In this document: positions 17,047 to 25,349 of the stretch, one piece after another
Layout of the letters: every line of letters begins with the position of its first letter
Position numbering within the stretch: position 1 is the stretch's first letter
Source of the DNA: Roseateles sp.
GTDB taxonomy: Bacteria; Pseudomonadota; Gammaproteobacteria; Burkholderiales; Burkholderiaceae_C
NCBI RefSeq assembly: GCF_019237615.1
Contig: NZ_JAFAGT010000052.1
Coordinates: forward strand, 1 to 40,101
Direction: 5' to 3'
DNA length: 40,101 nt
Program-made: the position numbers and the translations under genes
Notes under the pieces: model-generated
What the model saw: only the letters and a program-made list of their open reading frames with translations
What the model was told of the DNA's origin: nothing
Database searches by the model: none

Positions 17047-17996
17047 GCCACGCCTCCGAGCTGCCCTACTGTCGCAACTGCCACTACACGCTGGCCACGC
17101 CGCGGCCGCGCTATTGCGGCCATTGCGGCCAGGAGACCGACCTGCATCCGCCGTCGGTGCGCGAGATGGTGACGGAGTACCTGGGCCACTACGTCGCCTT
17201 CGACGGGCCGCTGTTGCGCACGCTCTGGGCGCTGATCGCCCTGCCCGGCCGGCTGACGAACGCCTACTTCCACGGCGCCCGCAGGCGCTATGTGCTGCCG
17301 CTGCGCGTGTACCTGAGCGCCAGCTTCATCTTCTTTGTCGGCTGGACCCTGTTGCCGCAGGCCCCGACGCAGCCCGTCGACGGCGGCCCGGCCGCGGCCG
17401 CGTCGGCCGCCGAGCCCGGCAGGCCGCAGCGGGTCCGGGTCAGGCCGGACATGACGCCCGGGCAGGCCGCGGCAGTGGCCGAGGCCATGGCCGGCGGCGC
17501 CAGTGCGGGTGACGCCCTCAAGGCACGCACCCGCACGCGCATCGGCGACTGCGACACGACCCGCCCCGAGAACTGCGGCAACGGCAAGCGCTGGCTGCTG
17601 AGCGTCCTCGACAAGGGCCAGTCCATGACCGTCGAGCAATGGAAGCGGCGCGCCGGCGCGCTGGCGCCCTACGCCATGCTGGCCATGCAGCCCATCTTCG
17701 CGGCCTTGCTGCTGCTGACCTTCGCCGGCAGCGGCCGGCGCTACGCCGAGCACTTCGTGTTCTCGCTGCACAGCCACAGCCTGTGGTTCCTGGCGCTGCT
17801 GTTCGCCCTGGGCACGGGCCTGGAGGGGCCAGTGCTGCTGGCCGTGTTCGTGCACGGCCTGGTGGCCATGCAGCGCGTCTACGGCCTGCGCTGGTGGGGC
17901 GCCATCTGGCGCGGCCTGCTGCTGAGCACGCTCTACTTCAACCTGCTGACCAGCGTGGCGCTGGCGCTGGCCGCGCTGATCGCGGCCAGCGCCTGA
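17043..17996 (+). CDS. DUF3667 membrane protein with N-terminal zinc ribbon
   Basis: The 317-residue product begins with a zinc ribbon (CRNCHYTL..., then YCGHCGQE; Cys at about 9, 12, 25 and 28). A DUF3667 region follows (VREMVTEYLGHYVAFDGPLL, then LPGRLTNAYFHGARRRYVLP). It has about five membrane helices, with a hydrophilic insertion around residues 105-200 that contains two cysteines (CDTTRPENC). The function is unknown. It is translationally coupled to the upstream PAS-LuxR gene and convergent with the oxygenase gene; the stops are directly adjacent. Confidence 0.85.
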   Translation: MSHASELPYCRNCHYTLATPRPRYCGHCGQETDLHPPSVREMVTEYLGHYVAFDGPLLRTLWALIALPGRLTNAYFHGARRRYVLPLRVYLSASFIFFVGWTLLPQAPTQPVDGGPAAAASAAEPGRPQRVRVRPDMTPGQAAAVAEAMAGGASAGDALKARTRTRIGDCDTTRPENCGNGKRWLLSVLDKGQSMTVEQWKRRAGALAPYAMLAMQPIFAALLLLTFAGSGRRYAEHFVFSLHSHSLWFLALLFALGTGLEGPVLLAVFVHGLVAMQRVYGLRWWGAIWRGLLLSTLYFNLLTSVALALAALIAASA

Positions 17997-18839
17997 TCAG
18001 GTGAACACGCCCTGGCGCAGCCACTTGGTGGCGACCCATTTCTCGCCGTCGAGGACGGGCGAGCCGCCGTGCAGCGTCTGCGTGGCCGGGTGTGGCCGGT
18101 CGTAGCTGAAGAAGACCGCATTGCCCTTGACGGGCGCGACGTCCAGGCCGATGTCCGGGAAGATGGTGGAGCCGCCGGCCGCCGGCGTGTTCAGGTAGAT
18201 GACCAGCGTCGCCACGCGCTGGCCGCCGCGCCTGAGGATGTTGGGCGTGCTGACATGGCCGGGGTCGAAGTAGTCGTAGTGCGGCTGGTACTCGGCGCCG
18301 GGGCGGTAGCGCAGCACCTGCAGCCCTTCGCCGTGGTCCAGCGGCCAGCGCAGCAGCGTCGCGATGCGGGCCTCGATCCTGCGGATCAGATCGGTCTCGC
18401 AGCGCTCGAAGAACATGCCGTCGCTGGTGCGCGCGGCATTCACCTCGCTGCCATCGCTGCCGGTGGCCACGGTTTCCGAGCGCGCCAGGCGCTTGCTGGC
18501 CAGCCCGATGATGCCGTCGCACTCCTCGTCGGACAGCAGGTCGCCGAAGACCACCACGCGCGGCTGGCGCAGCGCCATCAGCACCTTGACCTGCCGGTCG
18601 CCGGTGTCGATGACGGGCGCGAAGCGGCTCAGTTCAGGCTCGGGCAGGCCCGGCGTGATGCCGGGCGGCGGCGTCAGCGTGGCCGACTGGCCCAGCGTGC
18701 GCGCCAGCGCCTGCCGGGCGATGCCCTCGTCCCAGCCGCTGCCCAGCATGGCCGCCAGGATGCTCTCGGACGCATGCCCGGCGCTGCTTTGCTCGGTGAT
18801 CCAGGCACACAGCTCGGGGGTGATGACTTGTTGGCTCAT
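17997..18839 (-). CDS. Prolyl 4-hydroxylase-like 2OG-Fe(II) oxygenase
   Basis: The 280-residue product has a helical N-terminal part (1-85) and a P4H-type jelly roll (about 90-280). The iron ligands are H187 and D189 in QPHYDYFDPGH and H257 in TQTLHGGSPV; K267 in GEKWVATKW is placed to bind 2-oxoglutarate. Bacterial relatives hydroxylate proline in proteins such as elongation factor Tu; the substrate here is unknown. The start overlaps the yaaA stop by 3 bases (18837-18839 against 18836-18838), so the pair is probably cotranscribed. Confidence 0.88.
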   Translation of the reverse strand: MSQQVITPELCAWITEQSSAGHASESILAAMLGSGWDEGIARQALARTLGQSATLTPPPGITPGLPEPELSRFAPVIDTGDRQVKVLMALRQPRVVVFGDLLSDEECDGIIGLASKRLARSETVATGSDGSEVNAARTSDGMFFERCETDLIRRIEARIATLLRWPLDHGEGLQVLRYRPGAEYQPHYDYFDPGHVSTPNILRRGGQRVATLVIYLNTPAAGGSTIFPDIGLDVAPVKGNAVFFSYDRPHPATQTLHGGSPVLDGEKWVATKWLRQGVFT

Positions 18840-19615
18840 GGCTTGCGGCGGAAGACGAGTCGGTCGGGAGAAGACACCTCGGGAGCCAGACGATAACCGT
18901 CCAGGTCGAAGCCCTGGAGCTCTTCGGGCGTCTGCAGGCGCTGCCGGATGGCGTAGCGCGCCATCAGTCCGCGGGCTCGCTTGGCGAAGAAGCTGATGAT
19001 CTTGTAGTCGCCGTTCTTCCAGTCCTCGAACTGGCAGTCCACGACGCGGGGCTTGAGGGCCTTGCGATCGGCCGCGCGGAAATACTCCTGCGACGCGAGG
19101 TTGACGATGACGGGCGCCTTCTCCGCCTTGGCGAGCTTGTTGAGGTGCAGGGCCAGGCGGTCGCCCCACCAGTCGTAGAGGCTGGCACCGTGCGGGTTGG
19201 CCAGCCGCGCGCCCATCTCCAGGCGGTAGGGCTGCATGCGGTCCAGCGGGCGCAGCAGGCCGTACAGGCCCGACAGCATGCGCACATGCTGCTGGGCCCA
19301 GGCCAGGTCGTCGGCGGACAGCGTCTTCGCGTCCAGGCCGTCGTAGACGTCGCCGTCGAAAGCCAGCATGGCGGGCTTGCTGTTTTTGTCCGTGAAGCGC
19401 GGGCGCCAGGCGGCGTAGCGGTCGACGTTGAGCTGGGCCAGCGGCTCGGACAGGTCCATCAGCGCGCGCACGTCGGCCACGCTCTTGTCGCGCAGGATGG
19501 CTATCAGCGCGGCCGTGTCGTCGAGGAACTGCGGCCGGGTCAGCGCCGGTGCGAGCTCGGGTGGCGTCGGGGTGTCGTAGTCCAGGGATTTGGCGGGCGA
19601 GAGCAGGAACAGCAT
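18836..19615 (-). CDS. yaaA: Peroxide stress protein YaaA (DUF328)
   Basis: The 259-residue product has the YaaA signatures MLFLLSPAKSLDYDTP at the N-terminus, LSGLYGLLRPLD and MQPYRLEMG in the middle and VIVNLASQEYF, then KIISFFAKRARGLMARY near the C-terminus. In E. coli YaaA limits intracellular free iron and damage during hydrogen peroxide stress. The start is placed at ATG 19615, where family homology begins. It is followed by an overlapping oxygenase gene. Confidence 0.93.
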   Translation of the reverse strand: MLFLLSPAKSLDYDTPTPPELAPALTRPQFLDDTAALIAILRDKSVADVRALMDLSEPLAQLNVDRYAAWRPRFTDKNSKPAMLAFDGDVYDGLDAKTLSADDLAWAQQHVRMLSGLYGLLRPLDRMQPYRLEMGARLANPHGASLYDWWGDRLALHLNKLAKAEKAPVIVNLASQEYFRAADRKALKPRVVDCQFEDWKNGDYKIISFFAKRARGLMARYAIRQRLQTPEELQGFDLDGYRLAPEVSSPDRLVFRRKP

Positions 19616-19637
19616 GGGCGCGGATTTTGTCCCACGC

Positions 19638-20048
19638 TCAGCGCCGCTCCAGCCACTCGAACAAGGCCATGCCGGCAACCATCGCCGCGACGAAGGCCAG
19701 GGCCTTGGGCTCGCCGCTGCCCGCCACCACCAGGGCCGGGCCGGGGCACAGCCCCGCCAGTCCCCAGCCGATGCCGAACAGCAGGCTGCCGCCGACGAGC
19801 CGGCGGTCCACCCGCGTCGACGTCGGCAGCTGCATCTGCAGGCCCAGGAAGCTCTCGCGCCGCCGCATGGCCAGCGCGAAGGCCGGCAGGCCCACGGCGA
19901 TGGCGCCCGCCATCACGAAGGCCAGCGAGGGGTCCCAGGCCCCCGCCAAATCGAGGAAGCCCAGCACCTTGGCCGGCTGCGCCATGCCCGAGACGATGAG
20001 CCCGAGGCCGAAGACCAGGCCCGCCAGGGCGCCAATGAGGGTTCCCAT
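19638..20048 (-). CDS. YeeE/YedE family transporter half (PmpB-like)
   Basis: The 136-residue membrane protein has about four helices, with GLIVSGMAQPAKVLGFLDL and FGIGWGLAGLCPGPALV. The cysteine in GLCPGP is the conserved thiol-relay residue of the YeeE/DUF395 family, which imports thiosulfate or related sulfur compounds. It is the downstream partner of the other half gene (11-bp gap), so the two probably form a two-chain transporter. Together with the BigR-like repressor they form a sulfide/persulfide operon. Confidence 0.87.
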   Translation of the reverse strand: MGTLIGALAGLVFGLGLIVSGMAQPAKVLGFLDLAGAWDPSLAFVMAGAIAVGLPAFALAMRRRESFLGLQMQLPTSTRVDRRLVGGSLLFGIGWGLAGLCPGPALVVAGSGEPKALAFVAAMVAGMALFEWLERR

Positions 20049-20059
20049 GTCCGTACTCC

Positions 20060-20488
20060 TCAGAACAGATGGCGTGCGACGAACACCGTCGCGAAGCCGG
20101 CGGCCATGAACAAAGCCGTGGCCACGGCCGAGCGCCAGGACAGCCGCGACAGGCCGCAAACGCCATGGCCGCTGGTGCAGCCGGCGCCATAGCGCGTGCC
20201 GACGCCCACCAGCAGGCCGGCCAGCAGCAGCAGGCCCCAGCCCGCGTCGATGCGCGGCCGCAGCGGCGCCGCGAAGGCGGCGTAGAGCCAGGGCGAGACG
20301 GCCAGGCCGGCCACGAAGGCCAGCCGCCAGCCGCGCTCGCCCGGCGTGCGCCGCAGCAGGCCGCCCAGGATGCCGCTGATGCCGGCGATGCGCCCGCCCA
20401 GCAGCACCAGCAGCGCCGCCGCGCCACCGATCAGGAGCCCGCCCGCCAGGGCGCCTCCCGGCGTGAAGACCGTCCAGTCCAGGGTCAT
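20060..20488 (-). CDS. YeeE/YedE family transporter half (PmpA-like)
   Basis: The 142-residue membrane protein has about four helices. The conserved segment GTRYGAGCTSGHGVCGLSRL carries two cysteines, as in PmpA/YeeE proteins that move sulfur species by cysteine relay. Its start overlaps the stop of the ArsR-type repressor gene by 4 bp, so it is translationally coupled to it. The gene order repressor, pmpA, pmpB, with a divergent metallo-hydrolase, is known from BigR operons. Confidence 0.87.
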   Translation of the reverse strand: MTLDWTVFTPGGALAGGLLIGGAAALLVLLGGRIAGISGILGGLLRRTPGERGWRLAFVAGLAVSPWLYAAFAAPLRPRIDAGWGLLLLAGLLVGVGTRYGAGCTSGHGVCGLSRLSWRSAVATALFMAAGFATVFVARHLF

Positions 20489-20811
20489 GTTGCCTCCTCC
20501 TTGGGGCAGTAAAGCGTGTAGAGGGTGCCCAGCAGCGCCAGCAGGCGCTCGTCGGCCACGCGATAGAAGACTTTCTTGCCCTCTCGCCGCGTCTGCACCA
20601 TGCCCTCGCGGCGCAGCACGCCGAGCTGCTGGGACAGCGTCGGCTGGAAGATGCCCAGGGCCTGCTCCAGCTCGCTGACGCAGATCTCGCCCTGCGACAT
20701 CTGGCACAGCAACAGCAGCCGCTCCGGGTTGCCCAGCGCCTTCAGCGCGGCCACGGCCTCACCCGCAGCCGCGCGCAGCAGCTCGGGGTTCAGCGACGTT
20801 GGCCTGGACAT
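20485..20811 (-). CDS. bigR: ArsR/SmtB family repressor, BigR/SqrR-like
   Basis: The 108-residue winged-helix protein has the recognition region SELEQALGIFQPTLSQQLGV and the wing VQTRREGKKVFYRV. It has cysteines at 36, 44 and 102. The pair C36/C102 has the same spacing (66) as the two sensor cysteines of SqrR (C41/C107), which form a disulfide or tetrasulfide link when persulfides are present and release DNA. No SmtB-type metal site is evident. The ATG at 20811 is preferred; one at 20820 lies inside the operator. The identity rests on cysteine spacing plus neighbours. Confidence 0.85.
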   Translation of the reverse strand: MSRPTSLNPELLRAAAGEAVAALKALGNPERLLLLCQMSQGEICVSELEQALGIFQPTLSQQLGVLRREGMVQTRREGKKVFYRVADERLLALLGTLYTLYCPKEEAT

Positions 20812-20815
20812 GACA

Positions 20816-20841
20816 TTCATTATACATATCAATATAATGAA
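20816..20841. promoter_or_regulatory. Operator between bigR-like gene and metallo-hydrolase
   Basis: TTCATTATA-N8-TATAATGAA is a perfect 9-bp inverted repeat in the 59-bp divergent gap. Its AT-rich sequence stands out in this GC-rich region and overlaps the expected -10 region of either gene. It fits the known BigR/SqrR operator type, so the repressor should shut off both directions until persulfide appears. Confidence 0.75.
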
Positions 20842-20870
20842 AACATCCAAGCCCTACACGGAACACCCGC

Positions 20871-21734
20871 ATGAGCGCCGCCATCCAAGCCTTCCATGAC
20901 CCCGCGACGGGGACGGTCAGCTACGTCGTGCACGACCCGGCCACACGCCAGGCCGCCGTCATCGACCCGGTGCTGGACTACGACGCGGCTGCCGGCCGCA
21001 CCGCCACGCGCTCGGCCGACACCCTGCTCGCCCACCTGCGCGCGCATGGCCTGACCTTGCAGTGGATCCTGGAGACACATGCACATGCCGACCACCTGTC
21101 CGCCGCGCCTTATCTGAAGCGGCAGGCGGGCGGCCGCATCGCCATCGGCGAGCACATACGAACGGTCCAGGCCACGTTCGGCCGCTTCTACAACCAGCCC
21201 GTGGCGGAGGACGGCTTCGACCAGTTGCTGCGCGACGGCGAGACGCTGCACATCGGCCACCTGGCGGTGACGGCCCTGCTGGTGCCCGGCCACACGCCAG
21301 CCGACCTGGCCTACCACGTCGAGGATGCCGTCTTCGTCGGCGACACCCTGTTCATGCCCGACCTCGGCAGCGCCCGCGCCGACTTCCCCGGCGGCGACGC
21401 AAGCCAGCTCTACCGCTCCATGCGGCGCCTGCTGGCCCTGCCGCCCGAGACCCGGCTGTTCGTGTGCCACGACTATCCGAACGGCCGCGAGGCGCGCTGG
21501 CAGACGACGGTGGCCGAGCAGCGGGCCGGCAACATCCATGTGCGCGACGGCGTCACCGAGGCCGCCTTCGTCGCCATGCGCCGTGCCCGCGACGCGACGC
21601 TGGGCGCGCCGGCGCTGATCCTGCCGGCGCTGCAGGTCAACATCCGCGCCGGCCAGATGCCCCTGGCCGAGGACAACGGCGTCAGCTACCTGCGCATCCC
21701 GCTCAACGCCCTGCCGAACGCCGGCGACCGGTGA
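20871..21734 (+). CDS. MBL-fold metallo-hydrolase, persulfide dioxygenase-like (Blh type)
   Basis: The 287-residue product has the metallo-beta-lactamase fold with the metal motif ETHAHADH (H70, H72, D74, H75), then VPGHTPADLAYHV, VFVGDTLFMPDLG and CHDYP. These match the ETHE1/Blh branch, which uses one iron and converts glutathione persulfide and oxygen to sulfite. No rhodanese domain is attached. It is divergent from the BigR-like repressor and its operator, so its likely role is detoxification of sulfide or persulfide. A glyoxalase II role is less likely given this context. Confidence 0.85.
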   Translation: MSAAIQAFHDPATGTVSYVVHDPATRQAAVIDPVLDYDAAAGRTATRSADTLLAHLRAHGLTLQWILETHAHADHLSAAPYLKRQAGGRIAIGEHIRTVQATFGRFYNQPVAEDGFDQLLRDGETLHIGHLAVTALLVPGHTPADLAYHVEDAVFVGDTLFMPDLGSARADFPGGDASQLYRSMRRLLALPPETRLFVCHDYPNGREARWQTTVAEQRAGNIHVRDGVTEAAFVAMRRARDATLGAPALILPALQVNIRAGQMPLAEDNGVSYLRIPLNALPNAGDR

Positions 21735-21897
21735 CCCCACCCCCCTCGAATTCGGGGCCGGATGCCAGCGAAGGGCTCGTTGTGTTCATGGCCGGCATCG
21801 TAGAAACTGCGGCCCGGCCGCGACATGGCCACTTGAAGGTCTAACCTACCTGTTGGTTTGACATTCAAGCCTCTTCCAACACGATGACGGGAGTTCC

Positions 21898-22395
21898 ATG
21901 GCCCTTGAGCTTGATCAGCACGACCACCGCATCCTGGCCGAACTGCAGGCCGATGCCCGCCTGACGATGGCCGAACTGGGCCGGCGCGTGCACCTGAGCC
22001 AGCCAGCCGTGACGGAGCGCGTGCGCAAGCTTGAGGACAGCGGTGTCATCCTCGGCTACCGCGCCCTCGTCGACGGCGCCAAGCTGGGCTATGCCATCCG
22101 CGCCGTCATCCGCATCGAGGCCATGGACGAGGCGCGGATGCTGCATGCGCTGGACGCCAGCCCCGAGGTGCTGACGGCCTATGACGTGACCGGCGAGGAC
22201 AGCTGGATCCTGGAGATCGCCGTGCGCGACGTGGCCCACCTGAAGACCGTGCTGTCGCGCTTCGGCCATCAGGCCCCCACGGCCATCATCCTGCGCGCGC
22301 TGCGCGAGCATGCCCCGCTGCAGCCGCTGCCGGCGGCACAGCCCGAGCCGGCAGCACCGCTGGCCCGGAAGAAGCCGCTCGGCAACGAGGCCTGA
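21898..22395 (+). CDS. Lrp/AsnC family transcriptional regulator
   Basis: The 165-residue product has an N-terminal helix-turn-helix (about 5-62, LDQHDHRILAELQADARLTM and LSQPAVTERVRKLEDSGVI). A RAM-type ligand-binding domain follows (about 68-140, with YDVTGEDSWILEIAVRDVAH). The Pro/Ala-rich tail of about 20 residues is unusual but common in this order. These regulators respond to amino acids; no target is visible, since the nearest genes are a metallo-hydrolase upstream and convergent tolC downstream. The ATG at 21898 follows GGGAG. Confidence 0.9.
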   Translation: MALELDQHDHRILAELQADARLTMAELGRRVHLSQPAVTERVRKLEDSGVILGYRALVDGAKLGYAIRAVIRIEAMDEARMLHALDASPEVLTAYDVTGEDSWILEIAVRDVAHLKTVLSRFGHQAPTAIILRALREHAPLQPLPAAQPEPAAPLARKKPLGNEA

Positions 22396-22413
22396 GCGCC
22401 GCCCCGGCGGCGC
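22396..22413. terminator. Hairpin between convergent lrp-type and tolC genes
   Basis: GCGCCGCC-cc-GGCGGCGC is a perfect 8-bp GC stem in the 21-bp gap between two convergent genes. It lacks a T-tract. It is probably a shared transcript-end structure. Confidence 0.5.
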
Positions 22414-22416
22414 GGC

Positions 22417-23763
22417 TTACTTCGCCAGCAGCGCGTTGATCGCGCCGAGGTCCTCGGCGCGCAGCTGGCCCGAGGCCTGGCGCAGCTTGAGGCTGTTGAC
22501 GACGACGTCGTAGCGCGCCTTGGCCAGGTCGCGCTGCGTGGTGTAGAGCTGGGTCTGGGCGTTCAGTACGTCCAGGTTGACGCGCACGCCGACCTTGTAG
22601 CCGAGCTGCGTGGCTTCCAGCGCCAGCTTGGTGGACGCCTCGGCGGCCTCATAGGCATTGACCTGGGCCTTCAGGGACTGCACGCCGAAGAAGGCGCGGC
22701 GCGTGGCCTCCGCGACGCTGCGACGCGCGAAGTCGAGGTCGTTGCGGGCCTTCTCTTCCAGCACCAGGGTTTCCTTGATGCGGTTCTGCGTCAAGCCGCC
22801 GGTGTAGATCGGGTAGGTGAAGGTCAGGCCGATGCTGGCCGACTTGGTGGTGCCGACGCCCGCCGAGATCGCCTGGCCGCCGCTCAGGCTGCTGTGCAGG
22901 TTCTGGCCGCCGAGGGTGGCGCTGGCGTCCAGCGTGGGCTTCTCGCCGGCGCGGGCGATCTGGGTATCGAACTGGGCCACTTCGAGACCCAGGCGCGCCT
23001 TGCGGATGGCGGGATGCTGGTCGTCGCCGGTGGCGACCCAGGTGTCGACGTTGTCGCTGGGCAGCGCCGGCAGCGCCACCGGCTGGGCCAGGCCCTTGGG
23101 CTCGACGCCGACGCGGCCGACGAACTGGTCCAGCGTCACGCGCTTGACGCGCAGGTCGTTGTCCGCAGCCAGCTCCTGCGCGACGGCGAGGTCGTAGCGG
23201 GCCTGGGCTTCGCGCGTGTCGGTGATGGTGGCGGTGCCGACCTCGAAATTGCGCTTGGCAGAGGCCAACTGCTCCGAGATGGCGGCCTTGTTGGCGCGCG
23301 AGGTCGTCAGCGTGTCCTTGGCTGCCAGCACGTCGAAATAGGCCGTGGACAGGCGGACGATGAGGTCTTGCTCGGCGGCCTCGAAGTCGGCCTGGGCGGC
23401 GGCATAGCCGCGGCGCGCCTTGTCGATGGTGGGCCCGTTGGCGGCGTTGTAGACCGAGTACTTGCCCTGCAGACCCGCTGTCAGCGTCGTGGAGTTCACG
23501 GCGCCCGTGCTCGGCGGCTCGGTGCGGGATTGCGTGCCCGTGGCCTGCAGGCCCAGCGTCGGGCGCAGCAACGCCTCGGCCTGCGCGGCACGCGCGGCCG
23601 CCGCGTCGGCGCTGGCGCGGGTGGCCAGGAAGGTCGCGTCATAGCCCCTTGCCGCGTCATAGAGCTCTTGCAGGCTTTGTGCCTGTGCCACGCCGGCGAG
23701 CAGGAGGCCGGCCGCGACGGCCAGCGGTTGCAGGATCAGGCGAGGTGCTTGGGCGAGGGGCAT
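22417..23763 (-). CDS. tolC: TolC family outer membrane efflux protein
   Basis: The 448-residue product has a signal peptide ending GVAQAQSLQELYDAA and two repeated OEP domains with long helical stretches. Family motifs include YFDVLAAKDTL, GLTQNRIKETL and TQLGYKVGVRVNLDVLNAQT, the G-R-T/N-VLDVLNAQ type repeat of TolC. TolC is the trimeric exit duct for type I secretion and RND/MFS pumps. No pump gene is adjacent. The ATG at 23763 is chosen because AAGGAAA lies upstream; an ATG 7 codons earlier is possible. It is read in the same direction as the methyltransferase and TetR genes upstream. Confidence 0.92.
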   Translation of the reverse strand: MPLAQAPRLILQPLAVAAGLLLAGVAQAQSLQELYDAARGYDATFLATRASADAAAARAAQAEALLRPTLGLQATGTQSRTEPPSTGAVNSTTLTAGLQGKYSVYNAANGPTIDKARRGYAAAQADFEAAEQDLIVRLSTAYFDVLAAKDTLTTSRANKAAISEQLASAKRNFEVGTATITDTREAQARYDLAVAQELAADNDLRVKRVTLDQFVGRVGVEPKGLAQPVALPALPSDNVDTWVATGDDQHPAIRKARLGLEVAQFDTQIARAGEKPTLDASATLGGQNLHSSLSGGQAISAGVGTTKSASIGLTFTYPIYTGGLTQNRIKETLVLEEKARNDLDFARRSVAEATRRAFFGVQSLKAQVNAYEAAEASTKLALEATQLGYKVGVRVNLDVLNAQTQLYTTQRDLAKARYDVVVNSLKLRQASGQLRAEDLGAINALLAK

Positions 23764-23899
23764 GAGTTTCCTTGGCTGGAGCAATGAATTAAGCAGCGGC
23801 CGGGGTTATAGATGCAAAGTCCGCCGGTGACTGAAGCCATGTGACGACCTGCGCCCAAAGGGGGGCAAGCGGCGTTTTATGGCGACGGACTGCATCAGG

Positions 23900-24553
23900 T
23901 CAGAAGCTGAACGCGGGCGCCTCGGCGAAGCCGGGCAGACGGCCGGCCACCGTGTCGAACAGCTCCACGGTGCGGAAATCGCTCGCGCCGGTGCGCGTGA
24001 CCAGCACGGCGCGCATGACCGGCTCCGCGCCGACGATGGCCGCCAGGCGGCCGCCCACCTTGAGCTGGTTCGCCAGCACCTGCGGCACGGCCGCGACCGA
24101 ACCCGACAGCAGGATGACGTCAAAGGGCTCTTCCTCGGGCAGGCCGGCGGCGCCGTCCTGGTTGAGCACGGTCGCGTTCAGCACGCCGGCACGCTTGAGG
24201 TTGGCCTGGGCCTGGGCGGCCAGGCCGGCGTCGGCCTCCAGCGCGATGACGCGCTGGGCCTTGTGGCCCAGCAGCGCGGCCAGGTGGCCCGTGGCGGCGC
24301 CGATCTCCATCACCTTCTCGTGGCGCTGCACCTTGAGCTCCTGCAGCAGGCGAGCCTCGACCTTGGGCGCCAGCATGCGGCGCGTGGCTGTCAGCGGCAA
24401 CTCGGTGTCGACGAAGGCCTGGGCCCGGTGGGCCTCGGGCACGAAATCCTCGCGGTGCACGACGCGCAGCAGCTCCAGCACGCTGGGGTCGAGCACGTCC
24501 CAGGGGCGGATCTGCTGCTCGATCATGTTGAAGCGGACTTGTTCGAGATTCAT
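23900..24553 (-). CDS. Protein-L-isoaspartate O-methyltransferase family protein
   Basis: The 217-residue product has the Pcm-type layout: N-terminal helices ([20 protein letters not shown], then [20 protein letters not shown]) and SAM motif [17 protein letters not shown], with [20 protein letters not shown] later. True Pcm has G-GSGY at motif I and repairs isoaspartate; the altered motif here (GAATGH) is typical of the betaproteobacterial homologue beside tolC, whose substrate is unproven. The ATG at 24553 follows GGAGAA. It lies between the TetR and tolC genes in the same direction. Confidence 0.85.
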   Translation of the reverse strand: MNLEQVRFNMIEQQIRPWDVLDPSVLELLRVVHREDFVPEAHRAQAFVDTELPLTATRRMLAPKVEARLLQELKVQRHEKVMEIGAATGHLAALLGHKAQRVIALEADAGLAAQAQANLKRAGVLNATVLNQDGAAGLPEEEPFDVILLSGSVAAVPQVLANQLKVGGRLAAIVGAEPVMRAVLVTRTGASDFRTVELFDTVAGRLPGFAEAPAFSF

Positions 24554-24599
24554 CTTGTTCTCCGGAGCGCGATACGGCGGGGGACTGAAAAGCAAAATT

Positions 24600-25241
24600 C
24601 TAGGTGCCCTGCGGCCCGGCCAGCAGGCCGTGCAGCAGGAGCGCGATCTGGGCGTCCAGCAGCGCCTCGTCGCCCATGCCCTCGTGGCAGCTGTCGTGTT
24701 CGCCGAAGGAGTGCTCGTGCAGCAACAGGTGCAGCATGGGCGCGATCAGCATGTGCACCGTCGCCTCCACCGGCACGGCGCGGAACTCGCCGCTGTGGAT
24801 GCCGCGCATGACCAGGCCACTGATCAGGCTCTGCGAGGGGCGTATGACCTCGTCCACATAGAAGCGCGCCAGCTCGGGGAAGTTGCGCGCCTCGATCATC
24901 ATGATCTTGCAGACGACGCCGGCGTTGCCATGGCCCACCTTGGCCCACCAGGCCTGCATCATCTGGCGCAGCAGCTCGGCGATGGGGCCCTGGTACTGCG
25001 CGGCCTGGGCCGCCGACTCGGCGATGTGTACGGACAGGTTGTCGCGCACCATGGCCTTGAACAGCTCGTCCTTGCTCGGGTAGTAGCGGTACAGCGTGCC
25101 CTTGGCCACGCCGGCGCGCGCGGCGATCTCCTCGCTGCGCGTGGCGGCGAACCCCTTCTCGACGAAAAGCGCCAGGGCGGCGTCGAGCAGCTCCTGTGGA
25201 CGGGCGTCCTTGCGGCGTTGGCGTGGGGGGGGCGTGGCCAA
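24600..25241 (-). CDS. TetR/AcrR family transcriptional regulator
   Basis: The product is 213 residues if it starts at the TTG at 25241, the only start-like codon close to the homology. The helix-turn-helix is at about 14-60 ([20 protein letters not shown], then [20 protein letters not shown]). A helical ligand domain follows, including [17 protein letters not shown], which is usual in AcrR-type regulators with a TetR_C domain. The frame is open far upstream, but only as antisense of uppP. A palindromic operator lies 11-32 bp upstream, so the gene probably represses itself. The next genes, pcm-like and tolC, make an efflux-related role plausible. Confidence 0.85.
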   Translation of the reverse strand: MATPPPRQRRKDARPQELLDAALALFVEKGFAATRSEEIAARAGVAKGTLYRYYPSKDELFKAMVRDNLSVHIAESAAQAAQYQGPIAELLRQMMQAWWAKVGHGNAGVVCKIMMIEARNFPELARFYVDEVIRPSQSLISGLVMRGIHSGEFRAVPVEATVHMLIAPMLHLLLHEHSFGEHDSCHEGMGDEALLDAQIALLLHGLLAGPQGT

Positions 25242-25251
25242 GATGTCGGAG

Positions 25252-25273
25252 TTAATGACCGAAGGGTCAGTAA
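25252..25273. promoter_or_regulatory. Palindromic operator upstream of the TetR gene
   Basis: TTA-a-TGACC-gaag-GGTCA-g-TAA is a 22-bp inverted repeat with 8 of 9 positions paired in each arm. It lies in the 108-bp divergent gap between the TetR and uppP genes. Size and position fit a TetR-family site that could affect both promoters. Confidence 0.6.
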
Positions 25274-25349
25274 TGTAGCCGGCGCTGCCGACGGGCGGCA
25301 AGAACCCGTGGCTACACTGCGCTGCTTTGTTCGCCCCTGGAGCCGTTAC

